In this document: positions 13,914 through 23,170 of the stretch, piece by piece
Layout of the letters: each line of letters starts with the position of its first letter
Position numbering within the stretch: position 1 is the stretch's first letter
The notes under the pieces: generated by a model
The model's database searches: none
Told to the model about the DNA's origin: nothing
The model's input: the letters and a program-made list of their open reading frames with translations, nothing else
Origin: Kiritimatiellia bacterium
GTDB taxonomy: Bacteria > Verrucomicrobiota > Kiritimatiellia > CAIVKH01
Length of the DNA stretch: 64,000 nucleotides
Reading direction: 5' to 3'
NCBI GenBank assembly: GCA_025054615.1
Contig: JANWZO010000001.1
Span: 1 to 64,000, forward strand
Translations under genes and position numbers: made by a program

Positions 13914-16856
13914 GTGAAGAAAAATGGTGCGCCCTGGCATGAGTTGCAGATCGAGGGCGATCTCTACGTCGATCTGTTGCAGCGACTTCTGTACAGCACG
14001 GACGCCTCCGAATTTCAGGAAATGCCCGCTGCGGTGGCCTGCCCCAAACATTCGGAGGACATTCGACGGCTCCTCGAATTTGCTAGAAAACACCGCTTAG
14101 GATTGATCCCCCGAGGGGCGGGGACCTCTCTCGCGGGCCAGGTTGTGGGCTCCGGGATCGTCGTGGATCTCAGGCGATACATGAATGGTATCCTTTCGAT
14201 CGATCCTGCGGGACGTCGCGCCCGTGTTCAACCCGGTGTCATCCGGTACGATTTAAACACTGTGCTCCGGCCGCACGGCCTCTTTTTCGCCCCTGAAACG
14301 TCAACCGCGGACCGCGCAACGATCGGCGGGATGGTCGGAAACAATTCGTGCGGCGCCAATTCGATCGTGTACGGCAGCACGCGAGATCGCCTCGTGCGCG
14401 CACGCGGATTCCTCGCGGATGGTTCCGAGGTGGAATTTGGGCCGTTGGACCCATCCGAATTTTCTAAAAAATGCGAAGCTTCCTCGGATTCGCTGGAGGC
14501 ACAAATTTACAGACACCTTCGAAATGTGCTCGGAAACCCGTACCTGCAGCACCTGATTCGCGAGCATTTTCCCAAACCGGAAGTCCAGCGGCGGAATACC
14601 GGATATGCGCTCGACAGCCTGTTGAATTCACAGGTTTTCGACCCGTCATCGGACAAGCCATTCAATCTGTGCCAACTGATCGCCGGATCCGAGGGAACGC
14701 TGTTTATCGGAACAGAGTTCGAATTGGCCCTTGATCCAATCCCGTATTCGCCCGCCCTTCTCTGCGCCCATTTTTCAGAGATCAGCGAGGCCTTGCAGGC
14801 TGCGGGGATCGTCATGCGCGCCTCGCCCAGCGCTGTCGAGCTCTTGGACAGGCACGTCCTATCGGCCGCTGCCGCCGCGCCGGATTACGGTAGAAACCGC
14901 TTTTTCATCGAGGGCGATCCAGCTGCGATTCTCGCCGTTGAGGTGCGCCGAAGCGAACCGGAGGAATCGCTGGCCGCGCTGCGCTCCTTGGCGGTCGCCT
15001 TGAAGGAAAAAGGGCTCGGCTACGCGCATCCGATATTCAACGGCGCTGACGTGGAGCGAATCTGGTCGATCCGTCGCGCAGGTCAGGCTTTGATCATGAA
15101 CACCCCCGGCGACGTGAAGCCCGCCGAGGTGATTGAGGATACGGCGGTTGCGGTGGAAGACCTCCCGGCCTATTTCAGGGACTTCGATGCGATCGTGCGA
15201 GGAAAATATGGCCTCGATTGCGTGTATTACGGGCATGTGGGCGCCGGCGAGATCCATGCACGTCCCTATCTAAATTTGCGCTCTGAAGAGGGAAAACGAA
15301 TGTTTCGCGCACTCGCCGCCGACATCGCGGGGCTGGTGAAGAAATATCGCGGATCGCTCAGCGGCGAACACGGTGATGGGCGGCTGCGCGGCGAGTTTCT
15401 GCGCCTCTTTTTCGGAGATGACGTCTATGAACTCTTGCGCGGGATCAAGCGATGCTTCGACCCCTTCGGCATCCTGAATCCCGGCAAAATCATTGACGCA
15501 CCGCCGATGATCGTAGCCCATCGCCACAGGTCCGGCGAGCGTCGTCCCGAATTCGACACCCTGTTCGATTTTGGCTCTGATGGCGGGCTGATTCGCGCCG
15601 CCGAGCGGTGCAATGGAGCAGGCGTGTGCCTCCGCAGTCACCGCTCCGGCGGCACGATGTGTCCAAGTTTTATGGCGACGCGCAACGAACCGGACTCCAC
15701 GCGCGGGCGCGCGAATACCCTCCGCATCCTCCTTTCGGCGCCTCCCGATCCGCGCCGGCCTTTCTCTAGCAAAGATCTACTGAGCGTTCTCGACCTCTGC
15801 CTTTCCTGCAAGGCTTGCAAGTCGGAGTGCCCAACCGGAGTCGACATGGCCAAACTAAAAGCGGAGGTTCTTCAACAGCACTACGATGAGACGCATACCC
15901 CCTTTTCCGCCTGGATCGTAGCCAATTTCGCTTCCTTCGCACGGTTCGGCGCCCGCCAGCCCGCTATCTGGAATGCCATCCTCCGATCGAAAACGCTCCG
16001 AGGCCTGTGCGGCTTCGACACGCGCCGAAAACTCCCGCCGATGCCGCCCGCATCCGTCCTCCGGCAATTTGACCGACTTCCATCACGACCGATCCGCCGG
16101 CATCGCACGGTCGCCTTTTTTATCGACGAGTTCACTCGCTACCAGGATCCCTCCCCCGGACTCGCCTCGATCGAACTCCTCGAGCGTCTCGGCTACGAGG
16201 TAATTCGTGCGCCCCTGGCAGAGAGCGGCCGTGCAGCGATCTCAAAAGGGATGCTCCGGCGCGCGCGCAACCTGGTCGAAAAGAATCTCTCGGCGTGGGC
16301 GCCTTTTGATTCGGAAGGTATCCCGCTTCTCGGCGCCGAGCCGTCGGCGCTGCTGACGCTTCGCGATGAATACCCCCAATTGGTGCGCGGCGAGGCGCAG
16401 CGCGCGGCGGCTCGACTCTCAGAAAGGGTACGGCTGATCGATGAGTTTTTGGCGGAGGAGCTGGACCTCGGACGCCTCGATCGGACTCTTTTTCGACCGC
16501 TCCAGCAGACCGTGCACCTGCACGTCCATTGCCATCAAAAGGCGTTGAGTTCACCCACGGTGACGTTTCGACTTCTTCGGGAGCTGGCCGGCGCGGACGT
16601 TCGATTGATCCCCGCAGGCTGCTGCGGTATGGCCGGGTCGTTCGGATACGAACGAGATCACTACAATTTGTCCATGCAGATTGGCGAGCTGGTTCTGTTC
16701 CCCTACATTCGACAAGTTCCCGAATCGGACCGCATCGCTGCGACAGGCACGAGCTGCCGCCACCAAATCCGCGATGGCACGGGTCGGATCGCTGTCCATC
16801 CCGTGGAACTCCTCCTGGAATCGCTTCCGGCCTCGGCTTCACCCGAGCGCCTCTGA
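13914..16856 (+). CDS. YdiJ-type FAD-linked oxidase with Fe-S and CCG domains
   Basis: About 980 residues, the length of the YdiJ / D-2-hydroxyacid dehydrogenase fusion family. Order: an FAD_binding_4 domain (PRGAGTSLAGQVVG; later GGMVGNNSCGANS), an FAD-oxidase C domain (YYGHVGAGEIHARPYLN, SGEHGDG), two 4Fe-4S cysteine clusters (CNGAGVC...MCPSF near 565; CLSCKACKSECP near 630-640), and a CCG-type heterodisulfide-like domain (HVHCHQKAL near 872, GCCGMAG near 901). It likely oxidises a 2-hydroxy acid and passes electrons to the quinone pool; the substrate is not readable. The frame is open from 13848, but homology starts after 13914 and an extended -10 sits 7 nt before that GTG, so 13914 is preferred. 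TTG at 13890 is an alternative. Confidence 0.85.
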   Translation: MKKNGAPWHELQIEGDLYVDLLQRLLYSTDASEFQEMPAAVACPKHSEDIRRLLEFARKHRLGLIPRGAGTSLAGQVVGSGIVVDLRRYMNGILSIDPAGRRARVQPGVIRYDLNTVLRPHGLFFAPETSTADRATIGGMVGNNSCGANSIVYGSTRDRLVRARGFLADGSEVEFGPLDPSEFSKKCEASSDSLEAQIYRHLRNVLGNPYLQHLIREHFPKPEVQRRNTGYALDSLLNSQVFDPSSDKPFNLCQLIAGSEGTLFIGTEFELALDPIPYSPALLCAHFSEISEALQAAGIVMRASPSAVELLDRHVLSAAAAAPDYGRNRFFIEGDPAAILAVEVRRSEPEESLAALRSLAVALKEKGLGYAHPIFNGADVERIWSIRRAGQALIMNTPGDVKPAEVIEDTAVAVEDLPAYFRDFDAIVRGKYGLDCVYYGHVGAGEIHARPYLNLRSEEGKRMFRALAADIAGLVKKYRGSLSGEHGDGRLRGEFLRLFFGDDVYELLRGIKRCFDPFGILNPGKIIDAPPMIVAHRHRSGERRPEFDTLFDFGSDGGLIRAAERCNGAGVCLRSHRSGGTMCPSFMATRNEPDSTRGRANTLRILLSAPPDPRRPFSSKDLLSVLDLCLSCKACKSECPTGVDMAKLKAEVLQQHYDETHTPFSAWIVANFASFARFGARQPAIWNAILRSKTLRGLCGFDTRRKLPPMPPASVLRQFDRLPSRPIRRHRTVAFFIDEFTRYQDPSPGLASIELLERLGYEVIRAPLAESGRAAISKGMLRRARNLVEKNLSAWAPFDSEGIPLLGAEPSALLTLRDEYPQLVRGEAQRAAARLSERVRLIDEFLAEELDLGRLDRTLFRPLQQTVHLHVHCHQKALSSPTVTFRLLRELAGADVRLIPAGCCGMAGSFGYERDHYNLSMQIGELVLFPYIRQVPESDRIAATGTSCRHQIRDGTGRIAVHPVELLLESLPASASPERL

Positions 16857-16862
16857 TAAACA

Positions 16863-16890
16863 GACGCGCCCTCCAATTGGAGAGCGCGTC
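16863..16890. terminator. Terminator hairpin between convergent genes
   Basis: GACGCGC (16863-16869) pairs with GCGCGTC (16884-16890), and inside these CTCC/GGAG pair around AATT. On the minus strand the stem is followed by TGTTTATC, which suits termination after rplQ. On the plus strand it follows the oxidoreductase by 6 nt, with no T-run. Probably used from both sides. Confidence 0.6.
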
Positions 16891-16919
16891 ATCATGGCTA
16901 ATCCAGATTGACCGTGAAG

Positions 16920-17363
16920 CTAGGAAGCCGCGGATGCCTCGCGTCCGGTGCCGGCCTCTTTCTTCTGTTTTCCGCCCTTCTCCTTGTCCTTCTTGGGTGC
17001 GGGCGGCACATAATTGACCCATTCCAAAATGGCCATTTCCGAGCTGTCGCTGGGCCGGCGGCCCAGCTTTAAGATGCGCGTGTAGCCGCTGTTGCGGTCC
17101 TGTAGAGACGGGGCGATTTCACCAAACAACGCCGCAACGGCCTCCTTGCGGCGGAGGATCGAGACGGCGCGGCGCCGACTGTACAGGGTATTCCGCTTGG
17201 CGAGGGTCACCATCTTGTCGGCGAGCGATCGGGCGGCTTTCGCCTTGGCGAGGGTCGTTGTTATCCGCCTGCGCTGAATCAGGTTGCACACCAGGCTCGA
17301 CAGCAGGGCATCCCGATGTTCGGAGGTCCGCCCCAGTTTTACGGTCTTTTTTCGATGCCTCAT
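16920..17363 (-). CDS. rplQ: 50S ribosomal protein L17
   Basis: 147 residues. The family core MRHRKKTVKLGRTSEHRDAL and the helix with LVCNLIQRRRITTTLAKAKA are intact. It binds 23S rRNA near the polypeptide exit. The protein is about 20-30 residues longer than the Escherichia coli form because of a lysine-rich tail (PPAPKKDKEKGGKQKKE) that may add rRNA contacts. It is the last gene of the 31-kb supercluster, 21 nt after rpoA, and is followed by a hairpin terminator. Confidence 0.97.
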   Translation of the reverse strand: MRHRKKTVKLGRTSEHRDALLSSLVCNLIQRRRITTTLAKAKAARSLADKMVTLAKRNTLYSRRRAVSILRRKEAVAALFGEIAPSLQDRNSGYTRILKLGRRPSDSSEMAILEWVNYVPPAPKKDKEKGGKQKKEAGTGREASAAS

Positions 17364-17384
17364 GGAGGTAGCCTCCTGTCCCGC

Positions 17385-18401
17385 TCAGCGGCGGCGCTGC
17401 GGTTCGTCCGGCAGAGGTTTGAGAAGCTCCGGATCGAAGGTCATCCCCAGCGACAGGCCAAGCTCGGCAAGCTTGGACTTGATTTCGTTCAATGACTTCT
17501 TTCCGAAATTTCGATATTTCAGCATCTCCGCCTCGGTCTTCTGCGCCAATTCACCGATCGTCGTGATGTTGGCATTATTCAGACAGTTGGCGGAGCGGAC
17601 ACTCAACTCGATGTCGTTGACGCTCATGTTCAACTTGCGCCGCAGCTCCTCGCGCTCTGCGTCGATCTGTTTCTCCGTCTCCTCGAACTCGATAATGTCC
17701 TTGTCGAAGCTGACGAACACATCGAGGTGGTGACGAAGGATCGCGGCGGACATGGTCAACGCTTCATCTGGCGTCACCCGGCCATCGGTCCAAATCTCCA
17801 TGATCAGCCGATCATAGTCGGTGCGTCGGCCGACACGGGTGTTTTCGACGGAATAGGCGACGCGTCGGACGGGCGAGAACAGCGAGTCGATCGGGATGAT
17901 GCCGATCTCCTGGTCCTCCTTTTTGTTCCAGTCGGCGGGGCAGTAACCCCGCCCGATGCGAACCTCCAGTTCGGCGTCGAATTTCCCATCGCGGTCCAGC
18001 GTGCAGATATGATGGTCCGGATTGAGGATTTCGACCATCCCGCCGGTCTGAATGTCCTTGGCGGTTACCTCGCCCGGACCTTCCACGCTGATCTTCACGC
18101 GGCGGGGCTCGCGCGAATAGGATTTGAGGAGAACTTTTTTCAGGTTGAGGATGATGTCCGTCACGTCCTCCACGACGCCGGGCAACGAGGTAAACTCATG
18201 CATGGCGCCCTCGATGCGCACGGAGGAGATGGCCGCACCCTCGAGCGACGAGAGCAGGACGCGGCGCAGGGAATTCCCGATTGTGCGCCCATAGCCCGCC
18301 TCGAACGGTTCGGCCACGTATTTTCCGTATGTGGCGGTGGACACATTTTCATCTTTGATGATTCGCTTCGGCATTTCGAAGCGTGCGAGTCTGCGTGGCA
18401 T
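17385..18401 (-). CDS. rpoA: DNA-directed RNA polymerase subunit alpha
   Basis: 338 residues. The N-terminal dimerisation domain is seen in [20 protein letters not shown] and the C-terminal DNA- and activator-binding domain in [20 protein letters not shown], ending near LGLSLGM. It nucleates assembly of the core enzyme. GGGAGGA precedes the ATG at 18401. A short N-terminal extension (MPRRLARFE) is present. Order rpsM-rpsK-rpsD-rpoA-rplQ is the classical alpha operon. Confidence 0.97.
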   Translation of the reverse strand: MPRRLARFEMPKRIIKDENVSTATYGKYVAEPFEAGYGRTIGNSLRRVLLSSLEGAAISSVRIEGAMHEFTSLPGVVEDVTDIILNLKKVLLKSYSREPRRVKISVEGPGEVTAKDIQTGGMVEILNPDHHICTLDRDGKFDAELEVRIGRGYCPADWNKKEDQEIGIIPIDSLFSPVRRVAYSVENTRVGRRTDYDRLIMEIWTDGRVTPDEALTMSAAILRHHLDVFVSFDKDIIEFEETEKQIDAEREELRRKLNMSVNDIELSVRSANCLNNANITTIGELAQKTEAEMLKYRNFGKKSLNEIKSKLAELGLSLGMTFDPELLKPLPDEPQRRR

Positions 18402-18467
18402 GGCTGTTCCTCCCAGGATCGGACGTTACCCGACCCGTATGGTGTTTCCGTTTGATTCCTGCCCGAA

Positions 18468-19094
18468 TTACTTCGAGTACAACTCGACGACGAGCTGTTC
18501 ATTTACCGCCGGCGCGATTTCCTCGCGCGACGGAATTTTGAGGACCGTTCCCTCGAAATTCGCCTTGTTCAGGGAAAGCCAGGGCACAATGCCGCGGCTT
18601 TCCGCATTGTCAATCCATCGGCCAGCGTAGAGCCGGCTCTGCGCGCGATCGCGGACGCGGATCACATCGCCCTCCTTGCAGATGGCCGATGGGATGTCCA
18701 CCTTCCGACCGTTCACCTCGATGTGCCCGTGCGTGACGAACTGCCGGGCCGCCTTGCGCGACGGGGCGAAGCCGAGCCGGTACACGAGATTGTCGAGACG
18801 CATTTCGAGCATCTGGAGCAGCTTCTCGCCAGTGATGCCCCGCACCTTCAGAGCGCGTTCGAAGAGGTTCCGAAATTGCGCCTCCTGGATGCCGTACATC
18901 CGGCGCAGCTTCTGCTTTTCGCGGAGCTGAACGCCGTAGTCCGACAATTTGGCCCGCCGCTGTCCGTGCATTCCCGGGGGTGGAGCATTTTGATCGATCG
19001 GACACTTGGCCATGTAACAGCGGTCGCCCTTGAGAAACAGTTTCTGCCCCTCGCGGCGGCACAATTTGCAAGAAGGTCCAATATAACGGCCCAT
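18468..19094 (-). CDS. rpsD: 30S ribosomal protein S4
   Basis: 208 residues with the S4 RNA-binding fold ([35 protein letters not shown]). The N-terminus keeps a zinc-type cysteine set: CKLC at about 9-12, then C26 and C31. It is therefore the C+ form; many bacteria have lost these cysteines. S4 starts assembly of the small subunit and often represses its own operon, although no such site was identified here. Confidence 0.97.
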   Translation of the reverse strand: MGRYIGPSCKLCRREGQKLFLKGDRCYMAKCPIDQNAPPPGMHGQRRAKLSDYGVQLREKQKLRRMYGIQEAQFRNLFERALKVRGITGEKLLQMLEMRLDNLVYRLGFAPSRKAARQFVTHGHIEVNGRKVDIPSAICKEGDVIRVRDRAQSRLYAGRWIDNAESRGIVPWLSLNKANFEGTVLKIPSREEIAPAVNEQLVVELYSK

Positions 19095-19106
19095 AATCTC
19101 TCCTCT

Positions 19107-19592
19107 TCAGACCCGGCGTCGTTTCGGGGGTCGGCACCCGTTGTGCGGCATCGGCGTCACGTCTTTGATGGCAGTGATGGTCAGCCCGGCCGCCTGCAGG
19201 GCGCGGATCGCGGATTCGCGGCCGGCGCCCGGCCCCTGCACGCGAACCTCCACCTCCTGCATCCCGTGCGCAATTGCCTGGCGCGCGGCGTCCTGCGACG
19301 CCATCGTCGCCGCGTAGGCCGTGCTCTTGCGCGACCCCTTGAACCCGCAACGGCCCGCGGAGCTCCACGCAATAACGGAGCCACGCATGTCCGTGATCGT
19401 CACGATGGTGTTATTGAAGGTCGCCATGATGTGGGCGATCCCGACCGGTACATGCTTGGCACCCTTGACCTTAACTTTCTTCGCTGGTTTCGCCTCCTCA
19501 CCGGCGAGAACGTCATCCGCCGACGGAGGGACGCTTGTCTCCGCCTCAGGGGCGGTTTCTCGATTTTTTTTATCTTCCTTCGCTTCGCTCAT
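19107..19592 (-). CDS. rpsK: 30S ribosomal protein S11
   Basis: 161 residues. The conserved part runs from [20 protein letters not shown] to [15 protein letters not shown] and shapes the platform near the mRNA exit. An N-terminal extension of about 40 residues, acidic then lysine-rich ([18 protein letters not shown]..., [10 protein letters not shown]), makes it longer than the usual 125-130. It lies between rpsM and rpsD with short gaps. Confidence 0.96.
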   Translation of the reverse strand: MSEAKEDKKNRETAPEAETSVPPSADDVLAGEEAKPAKKVKVKGAKHVPVGIAHIMATFNNTIVTITDMRGSVIAWSSAGRCGFKGSRKSTAYAATMASQDAARQAIAHGMQEVEVRVQGPGAGRESAIRALQAAGLTITAIKDVTPMPHNGCRPPKRRRV

Positions 19593-19609
19593 CCGGCATC
19601 CTCATCCAA

Positions 19610-20014
19610 TTATTCATTCTGCTGCGCCTTCATGGCAGCGCGCGCCTCCTTGCTCCGAACGGCGCCGACCGTCTTGCGCGGCCCCTTGCGGGTTCGCGCA
19701 TTGGTCTTGGTGCGCTGGCCGCGAACCGGCAGGCCCTTTTTGTGCCGCAACCCGCGATAGCAATTGATCGCGATCAACCGGCGGATATTCGCGGCCACCT
19801 CCCGCCGAAGATCGCCTTCCAGGCGGTACGCATTCAGCGCCTGAGTAATTTTTGACATTTCCTCATCCGTCAGATCGTCCGCCTTTTTGAGCGGATCGAT
19901 CCCGAGCTGCTCGACCAGTTGCCTGGCTCGAGTCGGTCCGATGCCATAAATATACCGAAGCGCGTACTCCACGCGCTTTTTCCCCGGCACATCGACTCCC
20001 AGAATTCGAGGCAT
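19610..20014 (-). CDS. rpsM: 30S ribosomal protein S13
   Basis: 134 residues starting [20 protein letters not shown], with helix-two-turns-helix residues [20 protein letters not shown] and the C-terminal basic tail ([17 protein letters not shown]). S13 sits in the head of the small subunit and contacts P-site tRNA through that tail. It is 19 nt after rpmJ, the usual order. Confidence 0.97.
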   Translation of the reverse strand: MPRILGVDVPGKKRVEYALRYIYGIGPTRARQLVEQLGIDPLKKADDLTDEEMSKITQALNAYRLEGDLRREVAANIRRLIAINCYRGLRHKKGLPVRGQRTKTNARTRKGPRKTVGAVRSKEARAAMKAQQNE

Positions 20015-20033
20015 GGGCTAACTCCCTTGCGGC

Positions 20034-20147
20034 CTATCCCTGGCGCTGCTTATGGCGGGGATTCGTGCAGATCACACGGACCACGCCCCTGCGCCGAACG
20101 ATTTTGCAGCGCTCACAGATTCGCCGAACTGATGTTCTAACTTTCAT
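20034..20147 (-). CDS. rpmJ: 50S ribosomal protein L36
   Basis: A 37-residue protein, [20 protein letters not shown] then [17 protein letters not shown]. The zinc ligands C11, C14, C27 and H32 are all present, so this is the zinc-binding form. Its ATG overlaps the stop of infA (ATGA), which suggests coupled translation. The infA-rpmJ-rpsM order is standard. Confidence 0.95.
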   Translation of the reverse strand: MKVRTSVRRICERCKIVRRRGVVRVICTNPRHKQRQG

Positions 20148-20386
20148 GACGACAAACCAGTCCTCTTTTCGTCCACCAGCTCGCCCCTCGAAAAATCAAA
20201 CGGCGACACGCGCACCCGCACGAGGTGCCCGCGTTCCAATGCGGGTCCGTCACCTCCGCGGTATGCCACCAATACGTGCCCGTTCGCGAGCCGAACACGA
20301 AAAGCTCTATTATTTATCACGCTCTCCACTTCTGCGTCCAGAAAAATCATTTCCCTGTGCTCGCGCGATTCGGTCCGGTTCTTCAT
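20144..20386 (-). CDS. infA: Divergent translation initiation factor IF-1
   Basis: 80 residues with an S1-like OB fold: [20 protein letters not shown] and [14 protein letters not shown] align with the FRVELENGH and VELTPYDL parts of IF-1. The family's SGKMRKNYIRIL loop, whose basic residues insert into the decoding site, is replaced by [11 protein letters not shown] and is about four residues shorter. A 14-residue polar N-terminal extension precedes the fold. The map-infA-rpmJ position and ATGA overlaps on both sides make it the operon's IF-1. Either function is kept with a changed loop, or a canonical copy exists elsewhere in the genome. Confidence 0.8.
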   Translation of the reverse strand: MKNRTESREHREMIFLDAEVESVINNRAFRVRLANGHVLVAYRGGDGPALERGHLVRVRVSPFDFSRGELVDEKRTGLSS

Positions 20387-21147
20387 CGCACAGCGGCGAC
20401 AGGAGCGCGGGTCAGGACTTCCGCATAACCTTCCATGACGGCAATCGTGTGTTCCACATGCGCCGAAGGCATGCGGTCGCGGGTCACAACAGTCCAGCCG
20501 TCCGCCATCACTTCCACCTCGGAGCGACCCATGTTCACCATCGGCTCGATCGCCAGCGTCATCCCCGCGCGGAGCCGGGGACCGCGGCCCGGTGGGCCAT
20601 AATTCGGGATTTGCGGCTCCTCATGCATGCTGCGGCCCACTCCGTGCCCTACAAATTCGCGCACAACGGAAAAGCCCGCATCCAAAACGACGCGCTCGAT
20701 AGCGTGCGAGATATCCGACAGCCGCGCGCCGGCCACGGCCTTTTCGATCCCCTTTTCGAGCGCCTCCTCGGCCACTCGCACGAGGCGAATAATCCGGGGA
20801 TCCGTCACGCCGACCATCACGGTGATGGCCGTGTCACCGACGAACCCCTCGTAGATCACGCCCACGTCGATACTCACAATATCCCCCTGACGGATGCGCT
20901 GGGGACCCGGGATGCCGTGCACCACGACTTCATTCACCGAGGTGCATATATGCCCCGGAAAGCCCCGATATCCGAGGAATGCGCTCCGCGCCCCGGCTTT
21001 GTCCATTAGCTCCCGAGCATAGTCATCGAGCTCCCCCGTCGTAACTCCCGGTGTCGCCGCGCGCGCTAGCTCATCCCGAATTTTTGCGGCGATCTGTCCG
21101 CTGGCTCGCATGCGATCCAGCTCCTCCGAAGTCTTGACGATAATCAT
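20383..21147 (-). CDS. map: Methionine aminopeptidase, type I
   Basis: 254 residues. It removes the first methionine from new proteins. Metal ligands of the pita-bread fold are visible: the first Asp in IVSIDVGVIYEGFVGD and the second in GDTAIT, His in VGHGVGRSMHEEP, Glu in AIEPMVN and a last Glu in SAHVEHTIAV. The substrate-side histidine of SVNEVVVHGIPG is kept. There is no N-terminal zinc extension. It overlaps adk before it and infA after it by ATGA, so translation is likely coupled. Confidence 0.97.
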   Translation of the reverse strand: MIIVKTSEELDRMRASGQIAAKIRDELARAATPGVTTGELDDYARELMDKAGARSAFLGYRGFPGHICTSVNEVVVHGIPGPQRIRQGDIVSIDVGVIYEGFVGDTAITVMVGVTDPRIIRLVRVAEEALEKGIEKAVAGARLSDISHAIERVVLDAGFSVVREFVGHGVGRSMHEEPQIPNYGPPGRGPRLRAGMTLAIEPMVNMGRSEVEVMADGWTVVTRDRMPSAHVEHTIAVMEGYAEVLTRAPVAAVR

Positions 21148-21794
21148 GCGGGGCGCCCGAGGTGGCGGAGGATCGCCTGCTCCGTTTCGATGCGATCGGT
21201 CGAGTCGACTTCGACAAAAAGCCCTTTCCGCTTATAGTAATCGACAAGGGGCGCGGTCTCCCGTTGGAAGACATCCAAACGGTTCGCGACGGTCGCTTCA
21301 TTGTCATCTGGGCGCTGATACACCTCGCCTCCGCACAGATCGCAGACACCGTCGACCTTCGGCCGCATGCCGATCATGTTGTACACAGCGCCACACCGAC
21401 GACACACCCGCCGGTTCGAAATCCGGCGAATAATCAGGTCGCGCGGCACGACAAGGGAGAAAACGTGCGTCAGCGTACCGCCCACCTCGGCCAATAGCGC
21501 GTCGAAAAGTTCGGCCTGGCGAACATTCCGAGGGAATCCGTCAAACATATAAAGGGCATCCGAGCGACCCGCGAGCAGCTTCTCTCGGACAATTCGCAGA
21601 ATGACCTCGTCCGGAACCAGTTCGCCCCTTTCCATGTAGGCCTTGGCCTCGAGTCCGACCGGAGTGCCTGCGCGAACCGCCTCGCGAAGCATGTCTCCGG
21701 TGGAAATGTGTTCAATCCCGAGCCGCCGCTTCAAATCCTCGGCCACCGTTCCTTTTCCCGCCCCCGGCGCACCCAGCAAGATGATGGCTTCCAT
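21144..21794 (-). CDS. adk: Adenylate kinase with zinc-type LID
   Basis: 216 residues interconverting ATP, AMP and ADP. P-loop GAPGAGKGT is at about 8-16 and the AMP-binding region has STGDMLREAV. The LID has four cysteines (CRRCG and CDLCGG around VYN...VDGV), the zinc-stabilised form found in many Gram-positive and thermophilic bacteria. Start 21794 is chosen because MEAIILLGAPG is the family N-terminus; the frame from 21884 overlaps secY. The secY-adk-map-infA order is common. Confidence 0.96.
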   Translation of the reverse strand: MEAIILLGAPGAGKGTVAEDLKRRLGIEHISTGDMLREAVRAGTPVGLEAKAYMERGELVPDEVILRIVREKLLAGRSDALYMFDGFPRNVRQAELFDALLAEVGGTLTHVFSLVVPRDLIIRRISNRRVCRRCGAVYNMIGMRPKVDGVCDLCGGEVYQRPDDNEATVANRLDVFQRETAPLVDYYKRKGLFVEVDSTDRIETEQAILRHLGRPA

Positions 21795-21810
21795 ACAAAG
21801 GAATCTCCGC

Positions 21811-23160
21811 CTACTTGGCGCGCCCTCGCAGCCGTCCTCTCTTGAGGAATCCGTCGTAATGCCGCATGACGAGGTGGGACTCAACCTGCCTCATTGTGTC
21901 GAGCATGACGCCGACTGTGATCAACATGCTCGTGCCCCCGAAGAAATGGGCGACGATCCATGGGATGCGGAACTGTTGGGCAAGCACGGTCGGCAGCACC
22001 GCGATCACCGCCAGAAAGATGGCCCCAGCCAGGGTGATTCGCGTCATCGTTCGGTCCAAAAACTCCGCCGTGGGCTTGCCCGGCCGGATGCCGGGGACAT
22101 AACCGCCGTATTTTTTCAGGTCGTCGGCGATCTGGATCGGGTTGAACTGCGTTGCGACCCAGAAATAGGAGAAGAAGATGATCAGCAGCGCGAAGAGAAA
22201 ATTGTGCGTGAAAGTTCCGTAGTTGAGGGCGGCGGCCAGCGATTGGAAAAATCCACCCGGGATCATTCCGAAAATTTTTGTCGGGAACATCAGAATGGCC
22301 TGCGCGAAAATGATGGGCATCACGCCGGAATAATTCACGCGCAGCGGCATGTAGGTGCTTTGCCCGCCATACACCTTCTGGCCGATCACCCGCTTCGCAT
22401 ATTGGACGGGAATCTTGCGCTGAGCCTGAGTCACCGCAACCACTGCGGCAATCACAAAAAAGATCATGATAAGCAGGCCGATTGCGTGGAAAGCTCCGAA
22501 CTGCGCGATCCCGTCGATAGGACGAAACATGTTGATCGACGCCTGAATGGCGCCCGGAAGCTGGCTGACAATCCCGACGGTGATGATGATGGAGACGCCA
22601 TTGCCGATGCCCCGTTCAGTAATCTGCTCGCCCAGCCACATCAGCAACATCGTGCCGGTCGTCATGGTGAGCACTGCCATCAACCGAAATCCCCACCCCG
22701 GCGCGATCACGATATCGCGGGTGATCCCCAGCGCCTCGGGATTTTCGAGCGTGACGGCCATGGCATAGCCCTGCACGATGCACAGAACCACGGTGAGATA
22801 GCGTGAATACTGCGTCAGCTTCTGCCGGCCGGTCTCGCCCTCTCGCGCCAGCCGCTCCAGATGAGGGATCACGGCGGTCATGAGTTGGAGGATGATCGAT
22901 GCGCTGATGTAGGGCATCACGCCGAGCGCGCCGACCGCGCAGTTCTCGAGCGCGCCCCCGCTGAACAGGTCGAAGAGGCCGACAAAGGTTCCCCCCGCCA
23001 TGCGGCGCACGGATTCCATGAATTCCTGAAGGGCCGCCGCATCAACGCCCGGTGTGGGCACCGCGGCAATGAGCCGACAGATGAAGATGATCCCGAACGT
23101 GAACAGGATGCGAGCCCGGAGCTCGGGGATGCGCATGCTGTTGGCGAAAGCCGAAAGCAT
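21811..23160 (-). CDS. secY: Protein translocase subunit SecY
   Basis: 449 residues with ten predicted membrane segments, forming the protein-conducting channel of the inner membrane. The N-terminus (MLSAFANSMRIPELRARILF) and the plug region (LFDLFSGGALENCAVGALGVMPYISASII) are typical, as is the C-terminal cytoplasmic loop AQRKIPVQYAKRVIGQ. SecE is encoded 23 kb away at the top of the same cluster. It follows rplO by 10 nt. Confidence 0.97.
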   Translation of the reverse strand: MLSAFANSMRIPELRARILFTFGIIFICRLIAAVPTPGVDAAALQEFMESVRRMAGGTFVGLFDLFSGGALENCAVGALGVMPYISASIILQLMTAVIPHLERLAREGETGRQKLTQYSRYLTVVLCIVQGYAMAVTLENPEALGITRDIVIAPGWGFRLMAVLTMTTGTMLLMWLGEQITERGIGNGVSIIITVGIVSQLPGAIQASINMFRPIDGIAQFGAFHAIGLLIMIFFVIAAVVAVTQAQRKIPVQYAKRVIGQKVYGGQSTYMPLRVNYSGVMPIIFAQAILMFPTKIFGMIPGGFFQSLAAALNYGTFTHNFLFALLIIFFSYFWVATQFNPIQIADDLKKYGGYVPGIRPGKPTAEFLDRTMTRITLAGAIFLAVIAVLPTVLAQQFRIPWIVAHFFGGTSMLITVGVMLDTMRQVESHLVMRHYDGFLKRGRLRGRAK

Positions 23161-23170
23161 AATCGGGCAG

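Noticed and set aside
21643-22806. 387-codon plus-strand open frame
   Set aside because: Antisense to adk and secY; histidine- and aspartate-rich composition typical of a shadow of a GC-rich gene, with no domain sense.
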